From assembly GCA_914767715.1 (NCBI GenBank), contig OU612067.1, forward strand, positions 5,396,001-5,456,000: a stretch of 60,000 nucleotides of DNA. The letters are read 5' to 3'. The notes beneath the pieces were generated by a model, which was given only the letters and a program-made list of their open reading frames with translations, searched no databases and was not told where the DNA came from. Shown here in pieces: positions 48,101 to 60,000 of the stretch (positions within the stretch are counted from its first letter, which is position 1; every line of letters starts with the position of its first letter). The stretch comes from Membranipora membranacea (Eukaryota > Bryozoa > Gymnolaemata > Cheilostomatida > Membraniporidae). A program made the translations under genes and the position numbers.

Positions 48101-48990
48101 CAACTGTAGACCTAAGCAAACTTTGTTCCTTTTAGCTGTAGCAGAAAAATTAAAAATTGTCTTTCATTTCTCTTGCCTGCTCAAACATGACAGCTGATTC
48201 TAAGACTATATGATTTGTCAAAAAGCACAGGATCCATTGTAGCATATGAAAATACTTGCCAAATTAGTTTAATAATTATTAGCACGCTTCCAAAAGGATA
48301 GAGTGTCTGCATGACACGGCCAGATTGTTTTGACTAATGTACATGTAATATATGGCATAATATTTTTATTGTGACCAACAATAAAATGCCAGACGTCATA
48401 TCACAAGATCTTGTAGAGTTAGTTTTCCCATTCACTAAACAAATGTTGCTGCCTATGATCATTTCAATATGTTTGATACTGCTGTGCATTTAGCCATTGA
48501 ATGATTAAAAACACCAGGAAAGAAAGCGAATGCAGAAATAAACTTAACCCTTGTTTGTACTGCCATGTTCCCTAAAAGGGAAAATAAAAGTGTCACACTC
48601 AACTACCTGATGATCTCTGACAGTGACTTTGGAAAAAACCCGTTGTTCCAAATCTCCTAATCGCTCATCTAAATGAGGCTGAATTTAGCCTGAGAATATG
48701 GATACGATACGAATACGGATACAAATAAAATAGCCCTTATGAGAACTGTCTTCCACTTGCTGCATGGATATGTTGCATAAATCTTGCTCACAGAATCTAG
48801 AGGGTGCACTTCTTTTAATTGACAAAAGGTAATTTCAAGAAGTTGTGCACCCTTATGACTCTTAATTTTGAAAAAAGTGGAGTAGGTGGCTTGTTGTGTT
48901 CTGTGTTATAATTGGCTGACTTAGCTAGATATGTATTTTCATTGGTCAGGGCCAATGGTTGTTTCATTCCTGTCATGCTGCTTTGAACGA
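45160..48990. other. Flank of copy J and spacer to ALG10
   Basis: Contains the diverged duplicate of 39,680-40,450, split by about 1.8 kb that includes the hAT-type element at 46,516. Other sequence is AT-rich with short frames. Near 47,600-47,690 is G/C-rich repeat debris ending in a CTACGGCCCTG motif that resembles a hAT end, without a visible partner. Confidence 0.4.
46516..46930. mobile_element. 415-bp hAT-type MITE carrying a tRNA-like module
   Basis: The ends CAGAGGCGTATTTT and AATATACGCCACTG are flanked by identical CATCGTAC (46,508-46,515 and 46,931-46,938), a perfect 8-bp duplication. Within it, on the minus strand near 46,890-46,800, is a tRNA-like stretch with TAGCTCAGTGTGTAGAGGG and GGATCGAAACCCATC. 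A GC-rich section (46,575-46,650) contrasts with the AT-rich surroundings. Confidence 0.9.
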
Positions 48991-48995
48991 ACCTG

Positions 48996-51900
48996 ATGAT
49001 GGAACTTTTTCTGATAGCCCAGTCTGTGACAATTTTACTTACAATATGTGGTACAGGGCAGCTGTATTTGCAGCAAGACACCCCGTATATGGATGAAATC
49101 TTCCACATACCCCAAGCACAAAAATACTGCAATGGCTCATTCAATGAGGTAAGAACCGAACATTAAATAATTAGTTTTAAATTTTTCTACTACCTACATC
49201 CTAACCTTCTTTCTTCTACTCTACTGATACTCCTACCTACCTACTCTACTGTATCCTCTGACTCACTGATGGAGCTTACATGGTTGTTTGTTCCAGCCCT
49301 GGCACCTTTGGGTGTAGCCTGTCTTGACAAGCTTTGTTTGGTGGGGGGGGGATGGTACAAGACAGGCTACTTTGGGTGGCCTCTCTCCACACACTGGTGA
49401 CTGACCACTACTAGTACTACTAGCTTAGCTAGGCTCACTAGCTATGAATGATAGTTTTGGGTAGTGTAATATATAAATATGTAGTATGGTCTTAAAGTTG
49501 TACTTATTGTACCAACAATGAGTCTCTAACTCACTGATTATACAGCCCCATCCATTACATTTCCAGGTAGGCATATACGTACCTCAGGCTACATGTATAA
49601 ATAATTGGGCTATAATTATGATGATGTGGTTTACCGATGACAAGATTGCAAATGGCTGGTCTTGCGTGCATTCAACTAGGGGTCCTCCCAAGTTTATATG
49701 ATAGTATCAAGTTCATTGAATCAAGCTGCCGAATCCACTGTTGGGCAACTAGTGAGCTTGTGGAAAACATTTGCATGCTTAGTGCCCAGTTTCCTAATGC
49801 GGAAACAAAATGGGTGACTATGAGTTAGACTGCTGGATAATTGGAGACTGTCGAGCCTACAGTACAGTACAGCAATCAGCCTACAGTACAGTAGGCTGAT
49901 TGCTGATTGCTATGTATGTTCCTAATATTATGTATTCCAAGTTTCTTCTCTAAAACAAGGGTCAAATATCAAAACCCCTGTTGCAGCTCAGAAGGCCACT
50001 TCTGTCATATGTTGTATACACTATCAAAGGTCATGGTCCATTCAGAGAACACTTAATCTGAATGAATATCGCTGACAAGTCATCCTGTCCTAAGTGCGGT
50101 GCGATATCGGATTCAAATATTCACTTTTTTTTTTACTGCCCAAATTACTCAAAAATCAGAGAGAAAACACTCAAAATAGAAACATATCAAAACCTTAAAA
50201 CACAACTTTGCATTAAGGTGAGGGATCTGGCTGACTTTATAAAATTGTCTGACAGATTTACTACCAATATATGCTCAATCAAATTTGTCTGAGGCCTCTG
50301 AATACGATGGGTGCCATATATCGCCTGTATTCTGTCTGATTTATTCCATTCTATGTCAGTACTCCTCATAAGACAAGACAAGATGGCTCTGATTTGTTAT
50401 GTACCATTCTGCATAGAAGATGACGCTCATCCATCTGATGACAAGTCCTTTAGAAAAGCCCATTTTTTTATTGGCTAATCTATGTTCCCTGACATTGTTA
50501 TTTGCAGTGGGATCCGATGATCACAACACTACCAGGGCTGTACCTGTTTAGTGTTGGTATCCTCAAGCCACTCTCATATCTCAGTGAGGAATATTGTTCT
50601 GTGTTCAGCCTACGTTCAATAAATACAGTATTTGCAGCTGGTAACTTCTATCTACTCTATGCCATCTCAAAAGTACTGAACAAACATGAGGAGGTGAGTT
50701 GGCTTATATGAACCAGGCAGGTCCAAGTAGGTCTAAGCCTTCAACTAGTCCTAATACAGCTATTGGGAAAGATAAGCTTATGGCTGATTTATTGTGACGC
50801 TCTCAACAGCATATGTTCAAACAAAAAGTTGCTGTACTTCTTGTCATCATTATCTTAAGTCCGAGCATTTCTAGTTACCTTTTTATGCGGTATCTCGAAA
50901 CCCTGATCATGATATTATTTGTAATTATGTGTCATTGTGTGAGCTATGACATTCGTAGTAATCATTGATACTACATTCTCAACCTGTTCGAAATGTCGCC
51001 ATAATAATGAACTAATAATAACTTTTATAGGAATGGAAAGTTGTGCTGAAATCTGTGACACTAAGCCTCATGCCATTACTTTTCTTCTTTAACCTCCTCT
51101 ACTATACTGACCCAGGTAAGCTGTTTAATTATTTAGACCCACACTGGAAAAATTGTACCATATTATGCAAGTTAGCCTGAGATGTCATGCACCCAATTAG
51201 AAGTCAGTACTAGTTGTGGTTAACTGGAGCAGTATAAATAGAGTAAGGTTATCCAGACAGTGTACAGTATGACACAACATTGTCGGTTCTTTGGTAAAAA
51301 AACATTATCGATGAAAATTTCGGAAACAAACTGGGTTTTGTATGGAAAAAAAGAATTTGAAATCTAGCGTTTGTTTAAGACAGCAGTAGATCCAGTTTGG
51401 CTGTTGAAGCGGGTTTGATCCTTTTTGAGACACATTGGGAGTTACTATCCCTCTACTAGTCAGTCAGTACCAGCTGACCAATGAACTCTCTCCTCTCTCA
51501 GGGAGTTCATTGAGCTGACGATGTAAGGGGATAATCTGAATAGGCTAGACATGTATCCAATGTACGTATGTGACAGCACTGCTGCTGGAGTCATCCGGTT
51601 TCAGTAATTGTATGTTCATGCATATTACATCGCAGAGTGAGGATCATTACTTAGTGATTAAATCTAAGAATCACCTAGGAAGCTATTAGTGATGGCTGAA
51701 CTTTGACATGGTGTCACTATGATTTCAGTTATGTATATTATCTGTGCCTGCCACATTACTAAGCTATTTACACAAAAAAAATGTATCTTTCATGAGCTTG
51801 AACTGGTTTCAAACTACTTATTTAGTCATCTCTAACTTTAACCTAGATGAAGTCAGTAGGCTGTAGTCATTACAATGTTCATTCTAGTTAATTTTGTTGT

Positions 51901-53404
51901 AACATATTGTCATTGTTTTACAGGTGCTCTATTCTTTGTTCTGTATGCCTATTACTATCACCTAAGGGGAGACAATGTGAAGTCATCTATTTGTGGTATG
52001 GTATCCCTCATATTCAGACAGACTAATATAATCTGGGTGTTCTTCATGGCTCTTTGCAGTGTCTGTCGTATTATCCACAAGTAAGTAAAATTTGTCCATT
52101 TCTAAGTAGATACCTGTATTTTCCTACTACAGGTTGCCTTGTCTGATCATTAGGATGCCATGAAGGGATAGTTCTACCACAAAATCAAGTATTGTGCTAA
52201 CATTTGACTGCTGCGCCCACTGGTTTTGGCTGCAAAAAAAACCAGACGGGTCAGCCAAATGATGCTAGGAAACTTGGTTGAAGTGCGGTAAGCTCCCCTT
52301 ACAGCCCTTCATTGACCTTCTCTCCTCTGTAAAGATGGATACGTTTTTCACTATGTGTTGAACATCCTAACCATTTCTAAACGACACACAGTCTCACTAG
52401 GAGTTGTGTGCTCCTAAGTTAAAACTACATGATTATTTTTAGATCAAATTTGATCAAATTTGGCTGCATTCCAGTTGCTCTCCGTTTACTCCATGTGCAG
52501 GCAAATGGTCATAACTTGGTACAAATCCTTCCCCCTTTTGAATATAAATGAATATTGAGTTGCTTGATCTTTGCATTGAATTTTGCACATTACGGTATAT
52601 TTTAAAGGCTATCATTTTCTAGTTTATGATATAATTTGATTTGACAGACAGATGAAACTTGAGAAAGGAAAAGAGAAGGTTACTGTGTACACAGTAATAT
52701 TTCACTCTCTGCCAGTTCTGGTAGTGAATACGGTCATCACATGCTGGAGCTACATAATAGTGGGCCTTACCGCTGTAGCCTTTGTTCTATTTAACGGTAG
52801 TATAGTTGTGGGGGATAAAACTGCACACAAGGCGTCATTTAACCCACCGCAGCTGGGCTATTTCTCATGTTTTGCACTTGGGCTAGCTTTGCCACATCTG
52901 CTCTCATTAGATCAAGTGAAACGATTCCTCAGGACACTATATGGCAAGAAAATTTTGACTTTATTATGCTTATCGTGCGCTGTGTTGTTGGTGTACATGT
53001 TTACTCAAGAGCATCCATATTTACTGGCTGATAATCGTCATTACACATTTTATGTGTGGAGTAAGGTTTATAGACGCTTCCATCTAGCCCGATATATACT
53101 GATACCAGTCTACATGTATTCACTGTGGGTTATAGATGACTCAGTGTCACATGTGAGCTGGATGATTAGAGCTTGTTTATGGCTCTGTATTTCTGCAGCT
53201 TTAGTGCCACAAAAACTCATGGAGTTTCGCTATTTCATTGTGCCATTAATTTTGATACGACTGCATATGAGAGCTGAATCATTCACAGGTATCCTGTTTG
53301 AGCTTTTTGTTTATGTTACTATCAATGCAGCCACACTTTATATATTTCTGTACAAACCCATTTTTTGGCCACAAGATCACACACCATACCGAATTATGTG
53401 GTGA
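48996..53404 (+). CDS. ALG10: Dolichyl-P-Glc alpha-1,2-glucosyltransferase (ALG10), 445 aa
   Basis: Adds the last, third glucose to the lipid-linked oligosaccharide in the ER lumen, using dolichyl-phosphate-glucose, before transfer to protein Asn. The exon model is 48,996-49,148, 50,508-50,693, 51,031-51,115, 51,924-52,080 and 52,648-53,404. The coding lengths 153, 186, 85, 157 and 757 sum to 1,338 nt with all phases matching, which gives 445 residues, close to the usual 450-475. Family landmarks are in order: a first membrane helix followed by the acidic YMDEIFHIPQAQKYC, WDPMITTLPGLYL, NLLYYTDPG, FRQTNIIWVF, LLADNRHYTFYVW, PQKLMEFRYF, and an ending in RIMW. The protein is multi-spanning. A second ATG follows the first immediately; either could be used. 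No defect is visible. Confidence 0.95.
49149..50507 (+). other. ALG10 intron 1
   Basis: 1.36-kb intron with donor GAG|GTAAGA and acceptor TTTGCAG. It contains a LINE remnant (about 50,030-50,292), a short ACAGTACAG-rich inverted patch near 49,860-49,910, and a G-run near 49,344. A 63-codon frame at 49,637 is unsupported. Confidence 0.7.
50028..50292 (+). pseudogene. LINE reverse-transcriptase C-terminal remnant
   Basis: The translation contains GHGPFREHL, then a stop, then CPKCG, DSNIHFFFYCPNY and IRE. The order 'GHGxFxxyL ... CPxCG ... H-x-FxxCPxY ... R' is the usual end of many non-LTR retrotransposon polyproteins, with a CCHC-type zinc finger after the RT/RNase H region. It is truncated on both sides and has an in-frame TGA (50,058-50,060) between the two motifs. 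It lies in sense orientation within ALG10 intron 1. Confidence 0.65.
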
Positions 53405-55232
53405 GGGGAGACAATCTATTGTCTCATGATTTCTTCTAGTCAAAATACAATATTTTGAAAATTATCGGCGAATTGATGTGTTTGGCATCTATCTACCGTG
53501 CAGTTCACTTAGTTCAAACCTCTGGGGATCACAAAAATTTATCCTAATTGAGAAGAGTCTGAATTAAGTGACATTAGAACGCATTGAGATCTGGCTAGAG
53601 GGACCTGGGTGTTCTGAATTATAAAGTCTGAATTAACCAGCTTACACTGTAGTTGTGTCCAGGCTCAGGACTTTCACACTTTGCATACCTTTAGACTTCG
53701 AAAATGGTCTAATGAATGAATGAATATTTTGAAAATTATTGACGAATTGATGTGTCTAGTCTCGACTAGGCGCAGGAGTTTAAGCCTTGGGATAACTGAT
53801 TGGCTTTGAAAGTGGTCTAGTGTTTGTTTGACTGATAATTGGCGGATAAGATGAGAATTGTTATGATACAGAATGACTGTACTTTTACGGCCTCAATGCA
53901 GGTTTACTTCATGTATAGATGGACCAATACCAGTAATGGGGATACAAGCCCTCAATATATCATATACATTGAGACAGTTGATGACAGCTGACTACTAGTA
54001 GATCAAGTAAGCCCGTCCTCGGAGGTCACTTACTTGGACTATACTACTAGAGTGTCAATCCGCGCTCATTTGTTGTCGGTTTCTTACTACGCTAGCTTAC
54101 TTTATTGCAGAGGTAGGTTACTTAAACCTCAACATATTACAATGCTCTCAACTGCAGAAGACCCTAATATGTAGCTCCAAATAACTGATCTCAGTGCTAC
54201 ATGACACTATTTAAGGTTCTGTACTGTTTGGGATATCAAATACACATTTTGGATTTGATGTCGGTAGGTCTGGGCAGGTGTGACTACAATATCACCAGCT
54301 ATTAAAGATATCATGTGATAGTTCGATCGCTTGAGCCACCCATTCCGTTTTAGTTTGTTGTATGAATATACCTAGTCTGAGCAACTAAACCTCATTGGTC
54401 TGAGCCCCCCAGACTTTTGCCCCTCGCCCGCTGCCCCCCCCCCCCCCCCCGGCGAGGGAATAGCATATACCCTTTGCTGTTTAGGCAATTATGATAGTCC
54501 AATGCAATATGCATATAATTTTCATGAGTAAATAGAAACTGCTAATATGAAGAAGCTGGATTTCCCACTGTCCAAATCGAAACACAAATCAATATCAATG
54601 GTCTACATCACCTGACTCACTACATTTTGTTATCAGTACTACTAGTATCAAGCTGTGCTCATTTGTTGTTGACATTGTAGAGCTACTTTTTCTGCTTACT
54701 TCATTGCAGGGGTAAGCCACCTTAAACCTTGACACCTTTACGATCCACTATACAGAAGAAGACCATAATCTGTAACTCTAAATTACCTTGCCTTCTTTAA
54801 CAATGAACTTGTGCTTGTGGGTGAATTTAGTTTATAGAGTTACTAGACTACTAAAATCATAATGTGGATTTGTTCTGGAAGAGCAATTTTCAAATATGAT
54901 GGCGAGTTGTAAGAGGGAATACTCCTTGGTTATATGCCGTATCAGTTTCACTGTTGTAACTTCAATCAGAGCAAATAAATATTGATCAGGGACTTGTAGC
55001 CACATCAAAATCAAGTGCATGAATGCAGGGAGAATGGATGAATGATGACGAATGTAATGACATGTATTGCGAAAGTAAGCATACTCTCATAACCATCAGA
55101 TTCGAGTTGGGTCCAGCAAGTGTGAGTGAACCAGAATGTCTAGGGGCTTGTATGTACACATTTAAATGGTAGAATGGGGAATTGAATGCTATGATTGTAT
55201 TTTCCACTGACTTCTGTTGTATTCACTTGTAG
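53405..55232. other. Intergenic region between ALG10 and the TRIM gene
   Basis: No gene is seen. There is a run of 18 C near 54,436-54,453 followed by GGCGAGGGAATAGCATATAC. Similar segments with CTTACTTCATTGCAGGGGTA and CATTTGTTGTNG occur twice (about 54,060-54,190 and 54,655-54,790), a diverged local duplication of about 120 bp. The stretch should also hold the 3' end of ALG10 and the start of the TRIM transcript. Confidence 0.5.
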
Positions 55233-58200
55233 ATGGCCACCAGCAGGGCCTCAAAGTCAGATGCTGCCATACAGTGTATGATCTGTATGGAGTATGAACC
55301 TCATCTAAATGATCCTAAGAGGTTACCCTGTTCTCATATACTCTGTAAAGACTGTCTGTTGAACTTGTCTGAGGTTTCTCCTATTTCATTTTCATGTCCA
55401 ACTTGCAGGTTAGTTATTATTATGGGTCCGAGTTATATTCAAACTAATATCTGCTTCGCAAAAGTACTGGCTGGTATGTACCAACTACACAATGGATATG
55501 TAATCTATGATGAATTCTCACTTATACTTTGTAGCTGGGTTTGTACACCATTCGATTTTGTGTGTGTATCCATTTGGAAACACCTAACTTGATAAAAAAA
55601 ATGTTGATTAAAGGTTGATTAAATTCGGATATCTCATCATTATTTTGTGTGTGTATCCATTTGGAAACACCAAACTTGATAAAAAAAATGTTGATTAAAG
55701 GTTGATTAAATTCGGATGTCTCATCACTCGCCACATCCTGAGGCATGGGTGGCGAAATAGTAGTGCCCTAATGACAAGGCCGCAATATCTGCGCCATTTG
55801 CTCTCTGTTTGCAGGCAGGTTGGAGCACACCTGGGGGTCAACCAAATCCCAGTAGTCGATGGTCCGCCATGGGATTCGAACCCACTCCATTCAGCATGGG
55901 CATGCGTAAGGACGGCGCTCTAACCAACTGAGCCACCTACTTAATGCCATCCATACTTATCTTCGTCCAACCTTTTACTGAACTGAGTATCAATTAATCA
56001 ATTGTTGCATGCATTTTTATAGAGCTGTAACAGAGGAAGAAATTGAGTCCCTCCCCTCTGCCACTACCAAACCCTTAGAAGATGGACAGGAAGTCATCAG
56101 CTGCAATGTCTGCATGAAGAAGAAAGTTGAAATTAAGAATAAAGCAGACATGTTCTGTTACAACTGTAAAGATGTCTTCTGCGATCAACATGCGGGGGTA
56201 GGCTATGAGAAACATGTATCCGCTGTTGCTTTCTTGATATTAACACCAAAGAAAAGGAAAAACCTACACAGGACACCATATACAGCTGAAGTGAGGCACT
56301 TAATTCTGGAACAACGTAACGTCATTGGAAGGTGTAGAAGCAATGATGCTTTCATTGATTTACTGTCCATAACCCAGGCCTCATAGCTCAGGTTCATAGC
56401 TCGATCAATTTTGATCGAATTTTGATTTTGAAAACTGCTTTACAATCAGCAGCAACTTGATGCTATTTCTTCTTCAAAAATTTCTTTTACCTTTAATTAG
56501 TATCAAACTGTTCAGGAAAAGCTGCCAAGTCTATTGTAATTTTCAAACGCAAAATCCGATCAAAATTGATCGAGTTATCAACAAAAAACCTGGATTTTGA
56601 ACAGTGAATCAATTTCGTCACGCCGCCCACAATTAAATGCCACAGTGCCTCAACAGTCTGCGCATGTGCGAACTGTTGAGGCATACGTTCGTCTCTGCAG
56701 CATAGGGCTTGAACTAATTCACCTAGTCTGAGTACCAAAATTGGGAAAACAATGGAAACCCATATTTTGGAAATATTTGGGCCTAAATGGAACACTGGTT
56801 TTAATATCTCATAACCTTGAACCCTGGGAGTTGCCTTTCTTGATGGAAGGCAGCGCCACCACTCCTGTGCTGCAGAGATAGACTATGTCACAAGGCTATC
56901 CTGCAAGCAGAATGGTGCCTCAATGAAAATAACTATTTGATAGGGAGGCTCCAAGTTTTTAGGGGTTTTTCCCACCCCTCCCTATCACCATTTTTTAGGC
57001 TTCTTTTTACAAGGGAAACATTTATTAGCTTTGTCGCTACTGCTTGTATGCAGCGTTGCACTATCTTTACCTGATTAGCCAGCGGAGGTCTCCTGATTTC
57101 TTGTCATGTATGAAGTGGGTCTTAAAGAATAATTTGAGTGTCGGCCTGCTGCACCAGATCAAATAATGGCAGGCAACCCTTGATAATGATAAAACCACAC
57201 TGCTGCAGCATGCTACTGCTGGCACAGCATTTTGTAGCTATGACATCACAGTCCTATATAACAGTCTGACATACTACCTGATAACAGGGCTCTCATTTGT
57301 AACATGAGCAACAAACAAGCCGAAGCAGCAAAGGCTGTCAAGGCGTACTAGGTTAGGCTTTTTTGTCATGATGATTTAAAACCTAACGACAGCGCTAACA
57401 TTGCATTGAATTGAGCGGGTGCTAAAAAGACATTGTTCGTGTTGAAGACTGGTCGAAGACGACAATTACCATAAACATATAAAAACTCACAAGTATTTTA
57501 TTTGTTTATGTACATTATATAACACACATTGATTTACATTGCAGTCACACTTTGACATCTACCCTGAGCACCAGGTAGTGGAAATCGCTGTGTACAAAGA
57601 GAAAGTGAAAAGATTTGAGAAGAGAACTTGCAACAAACACCAAGACCAGGAGTTGTCCCTCGGATGTCAAGATTGTCTCAACGTTATTTGCCTAAAATGT
57701 TTGCCAGAGAACACATCTCTCTGCAACACAGGTACAGCTTTTAACATATTTTGATGAGGTTTCAAATGTAAGGGTATCCATTGTTCTTTGAGCCTTCAAT
57801 ATCCGAAAGACATCTCACCAGTCACCTACAATAACGATGAAGCTGTTGGCATACAGAAAATTTATGTATGTCTGATTTTGGTTAATAACATGTCACATGA
57901 ATGGCCACATAATCCTTTTGAAGGGCAAACAGGTTGTCAGACTTAATATTAGATAGCGCCTGTTGCAAGCTGAAAATAGTGGCTCTACATTGGACAATAA
58001 TTCAGTGTGTCTATCATTTTACACGCCCCCAAGCCATAGCTGTGTCAAGAGGCTACAATTGAGACATTACAGGTGACTCATTGTATTATTTTTCATTCCT
58101 CTAATTATGATTGCAAATTTATGGTGAAACTGTCATTTTTAGAGTAGTTACCCTCGCTGATAGACCAACCACATGTCTGACAACTTATAAGCACCGCCCA

Positions 58201-60000
58201 TTTTACATTGATGAATACCATGTAAAAGATTCCAAATTTGGCTATATTTGAATTCCTATATATGAGGGTACCCAAAGGCTAAAGCATTTTTTAGTCAGGC
58301 AGTAAGTCCTGTTGTACTTAGCCAAAATAACAACATTGAAAAGCTCCCGGTAAAATTTATCACTACCTGTAGAATTGTTACCATTCCTAATGTACAATGA
58401 TTATGGTATAGACATCGAGTATGACTGTATTATACAAGCCCAATAAACTGCCGCATTTTTCAAGTTTATGCCACTGCTAGACGCTGAAATCCTTCTCAAA
58501 TGACAATAGATGAAATTATCTGCTATTAAAGATTGTCACACGCTAATGCAAAAAATATAATTGTAAGCCATTTTTGGGGAGAACTTCAGCCTCAACCGTG
58601 ATATGAATTATATAGAAACGGCAGTTCTGTGGGCTTGTACAGTACAGTCAACTCCATAAAATGATGGTTTGTAGGAAGCTTTAGGTTTATTTATGGTTAT
58701 TCCTCATGTGTGCTTTTCAGATATCTTTAAACCATATCAATTACTTATTGCAGGACAGCCTCATAAGTTTACAGTTTTGCCTGACTTGGTGAGCCAGCTA
58801 GTCAAGCAGCTGGACAAACTAAGAGCTGAGGCTCAACAGAAGGAGATAGAAGCAGAGAGAATAGTGAAGGATACTATGAAGGGGATCAATAACTGGGACA
58901 GCAGAACACAGGAACTTATAGCTGAGCTGAATCTAGCACGAGATAACCATGTGAGTGAATTTATTGTTAGGGAAGTGGTGCAGTGACATATTTTTCTTGT
59001 AGCTTTGCTTAGCCATGGCTGTTCTTTTGACATTGTTCCTTATAATGGAATTGTGTGTATCTTTATGGCAACCGTTTTCACCGAACATTATTTAAGCAGT
59101 TATGCCTATGTGGTCCTAAGTTAGCTATTGATAAACAGCAACAGCAATTGAAATGTGAAGAAAACCAAACAGCTTTAGGAGTGAAGGATATGCCATAGTG
59201 AACATTACTATGTATAAAGCTGCATTAACACTTCATAAAAATTCAACAGATTTTTCGACAGATCATCTGGTCAGGTTTTGTTTTTGTATAAGCTATAATG
59301 GAGAGCACAAACTTGCAGTATGAATGCAGCTTATCTAAAGGGTATTCAGATGTGTTACATACTGTAGTGTGAGAGGGTGAAAGCTGAATACGCAAAGTTA
59401 GAGGCAGAGATAGTCAAGCATAGAGAAGAGGGTAAAAAGGAGATAGAAGAGTTTCTGGAGGTGGAAGCTTCAGTTAAACATACTGAGATAGTGAGACAGC
59501 TGGAGATCAATGATGCCAGGATGAGTAGCTACCATCAGGTATAGTAATATTTATTAATACCATTATTATTGAGCGCATGTAACATTCAGGTATATTTGCT
59601 GTCGACTTCATGTCAGTAAGAAGGTAATGATAATAACTTACACTACGTTGTATGTTCCTATTTTTGCTCCAAATATTTATAAGAGGATAATCTTTTTAAC
59701 AATGGAAGAACCCTTCTTGATATTTGAGTTGGTTCACGTCCATTTTATATTTTATCCGTCAAAGTTTGGTAGAATCTTGAATCAACCTCATAAACTTGAT
59801 AACTTCCGAAGCATTAATTGTGCTGGTGAACATTAATATGGATAGCAAAACAGCCAAATTAAACCATCAGAACTTGAATACTTTATGAACTGTAGTGCTT
59901 TATCAACAGCTATCTTTATTTATCTTTTCTTTATCTCTCCAGGTTGATTATGTTTCAAACCACAAAGAAAATTTGGACAAACTGAAAGCCCTAGCAACTA
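55233..60000 (+). CDS. TRIM-type RING/B-box/coiled-coil protein, 5' part
   Basis: Probably an E3 ubiquitin ligase. The exon model is 55,233-55,408, 56,023-56,197, 57,545-57,731, 58,754-58,950, 59,368-59,538 and 59,943 onward; all phases fit. Exon 1 is a RING finger: CMIC, CSHILCKDC, then CPTC, a C3HC4 order of Cys and His. Exon 2 carries a B-box-1-like zinc module (CNVC, CYNC, FCDQH). Exon 3 adds B-box 2 (CNKHQDQELSLGCQDC and ICLKC). Exons 4 to 6 are Glu/Lys/Leu-rich heptads typical of the TRIM coiled coil. The gene runs off the window edge, so the C-terminal domain (NHL, filamin, SPRY or none) is unknown. The start ATG follows an ACTTGTAG, so an untranslated upstream exon is possible. Confidence 0.88.
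55556..55730. repeat. Tandem duplication of 87 bp at a SINE end
   Basis: TGTGTGTATCCATTTGG recurs with a period of 87 bp (55,561 and 55,648). Each unit contains flank sequence plus GTTGATTAAAGGTTGATTAA, the 3' tail of the SINE next to it. On the minus strand 87 bp is 29 codons, which explains a repeated open frame there that is not a gene. Confidence 0.9.
55690..55935 (-). mobile_element. tRNA-derived SINE in TRIM intron 1
   Basis: In minus orientation it begins GTGGCTCAGTTGGTTAGAGC, has a GGGTTCGAATCCC B box, the body CAGGTGTGCTCC and TGCAAACAGAGAGCAAAT, and the TTAATCAACC tail. Same family as 37,931-38,180, with a better preserved B box. Confidence 0.9.
56198..57544 (+). other. TRIM intron 2
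   Basis: 1.35-kb intron between GGG|GTAGGC and ATTGCAG. The open frame of exon 2 runs on into it to 56,386, but the domain order continues in the exon at 57,545, so I end the exon at 56,197. A TTTGATCGAATTTTGATTTT stretch near 56,409 and its inverted match near 56,549-56,570 form a loose inverted repeat. Confidence 0.6.
58422..58650. mobile_element. 229-bp TIR element in TRIM intron 3
   Basis: TGACTGTATTATACAAGCCC on the left and GGGCTTGTACAGTACAGTCA on the right are inverted repeats that continue to CTGCCG/CGGCAG. The same end sequence, TGACTGTACTGTACAAGCC, occurs near 27,686 and, inverted, near 13,540-13,552, 38,877-38,900 and 44,045-44,070 in the LPSYE cluster. It is a dispersed family. 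The target duplication is unclear. Confidence 0.7.

Noticed and set aside
1-48200. CRISPR array or bacterial operon
   Set aside because: The repeats are direct tandem or TIR types without spacers, and genes have spliceosomal introns; the window is eukaryotic.
42140-54470. C-runs at 42,145 and 54,436 each followed by GGAATAGCATA
   Set aside because: Likely fragments of one old interspersed repeat; too degraded to define ends or a family.
55522-55746. Minus-strand frame with a repeated 29-residue unit
   Set aside because: Explained by the 87-bp tandem duplication of SINE tail and flank.
56198-56386. Continuation of TRIM exon 2 to a stop at 56,386
   Set aside because: A donor at 56,197/56,198 is in phase with the next exon, which supplies the expected B-box 2; reading on would end the protein before it.

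Overview
The window is nuclear DNA of an intron-rich, AT-rich animal. It holds spliced genes with GT-AG introns, a dolichol-pathway glucosyltransferase, a RING/B-box (TRIM-type) gene, tRNA-derived SINEs and many small terminal-inverted-repeat (TIR) elements. I cannot fix the lineage from sequence alone. An invertebrate, possibly early-branching, fits the style, but that is a guess. Splice models below are read by eye; every coordinate is an estimate unless the sequence forces it.

From 1 to about 48.2 kb the DNA is a rearranged cluster of at least ten copies, plus one fragment, of one small membrane-protein family that I do not recognise. The shared plan is: an untranslated first exon, a very short N-terminus, one hydrophobic segment followed by basic residues, a Pro/Thr/Ser/Gln-rich linker, a short amphipathic helix of the form IQxLRxQLxxLEAxAxxQQ, a phase-1 intron after a Thr or Ala codon, and a last exon with a conserved LPSYE motif. 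Three copies read through as complete genes: copy B (3.1-3.8 kb, -), copy C (7.8-9.0 kb, -) and copy D (12.7-15.1 kb, +). The rest carry nonsense codons, frameshifts, lost splice sites or insertions. Two subfamilies exist. In 'GDNT' copies (A, B, C, G, H and fragment K) the membrane segment, linker and helix share one exon. In 'VDG' copies (D, E, F, I; J lacks the first coding exon) the membrane segment has its own exon.

The layout is strongly duplicated. About 3.0-9.8 kb and 27.8-36.9 kb form a large inverted repeat; each arm carries two GDNT copies pointing outward. Between the arms lie D and E (+) and F (-). To the right, blocks at about 37-40.5 kb (copy I) and 42.2-48.2 kb (copy J) are a tandem duplication. 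Paralogous comparison gives 'empty sites' that date and define several insertions: a TTAA-flanked foldback element, a SINE inside a coding exon, and a 1.1-kb TIR insertion.

From 49.0 to 53.4 kb is a complete five-exon ALG10 gene (+, 445 aa) with a LINE remnant in intron 1. From 55.2 kb to the window end is a TRIM-type gene (+): RING, two B-boxes, then coiled coil, running off the edge. These two look like ordinary conserved genes with no evident functional link to the cluster.
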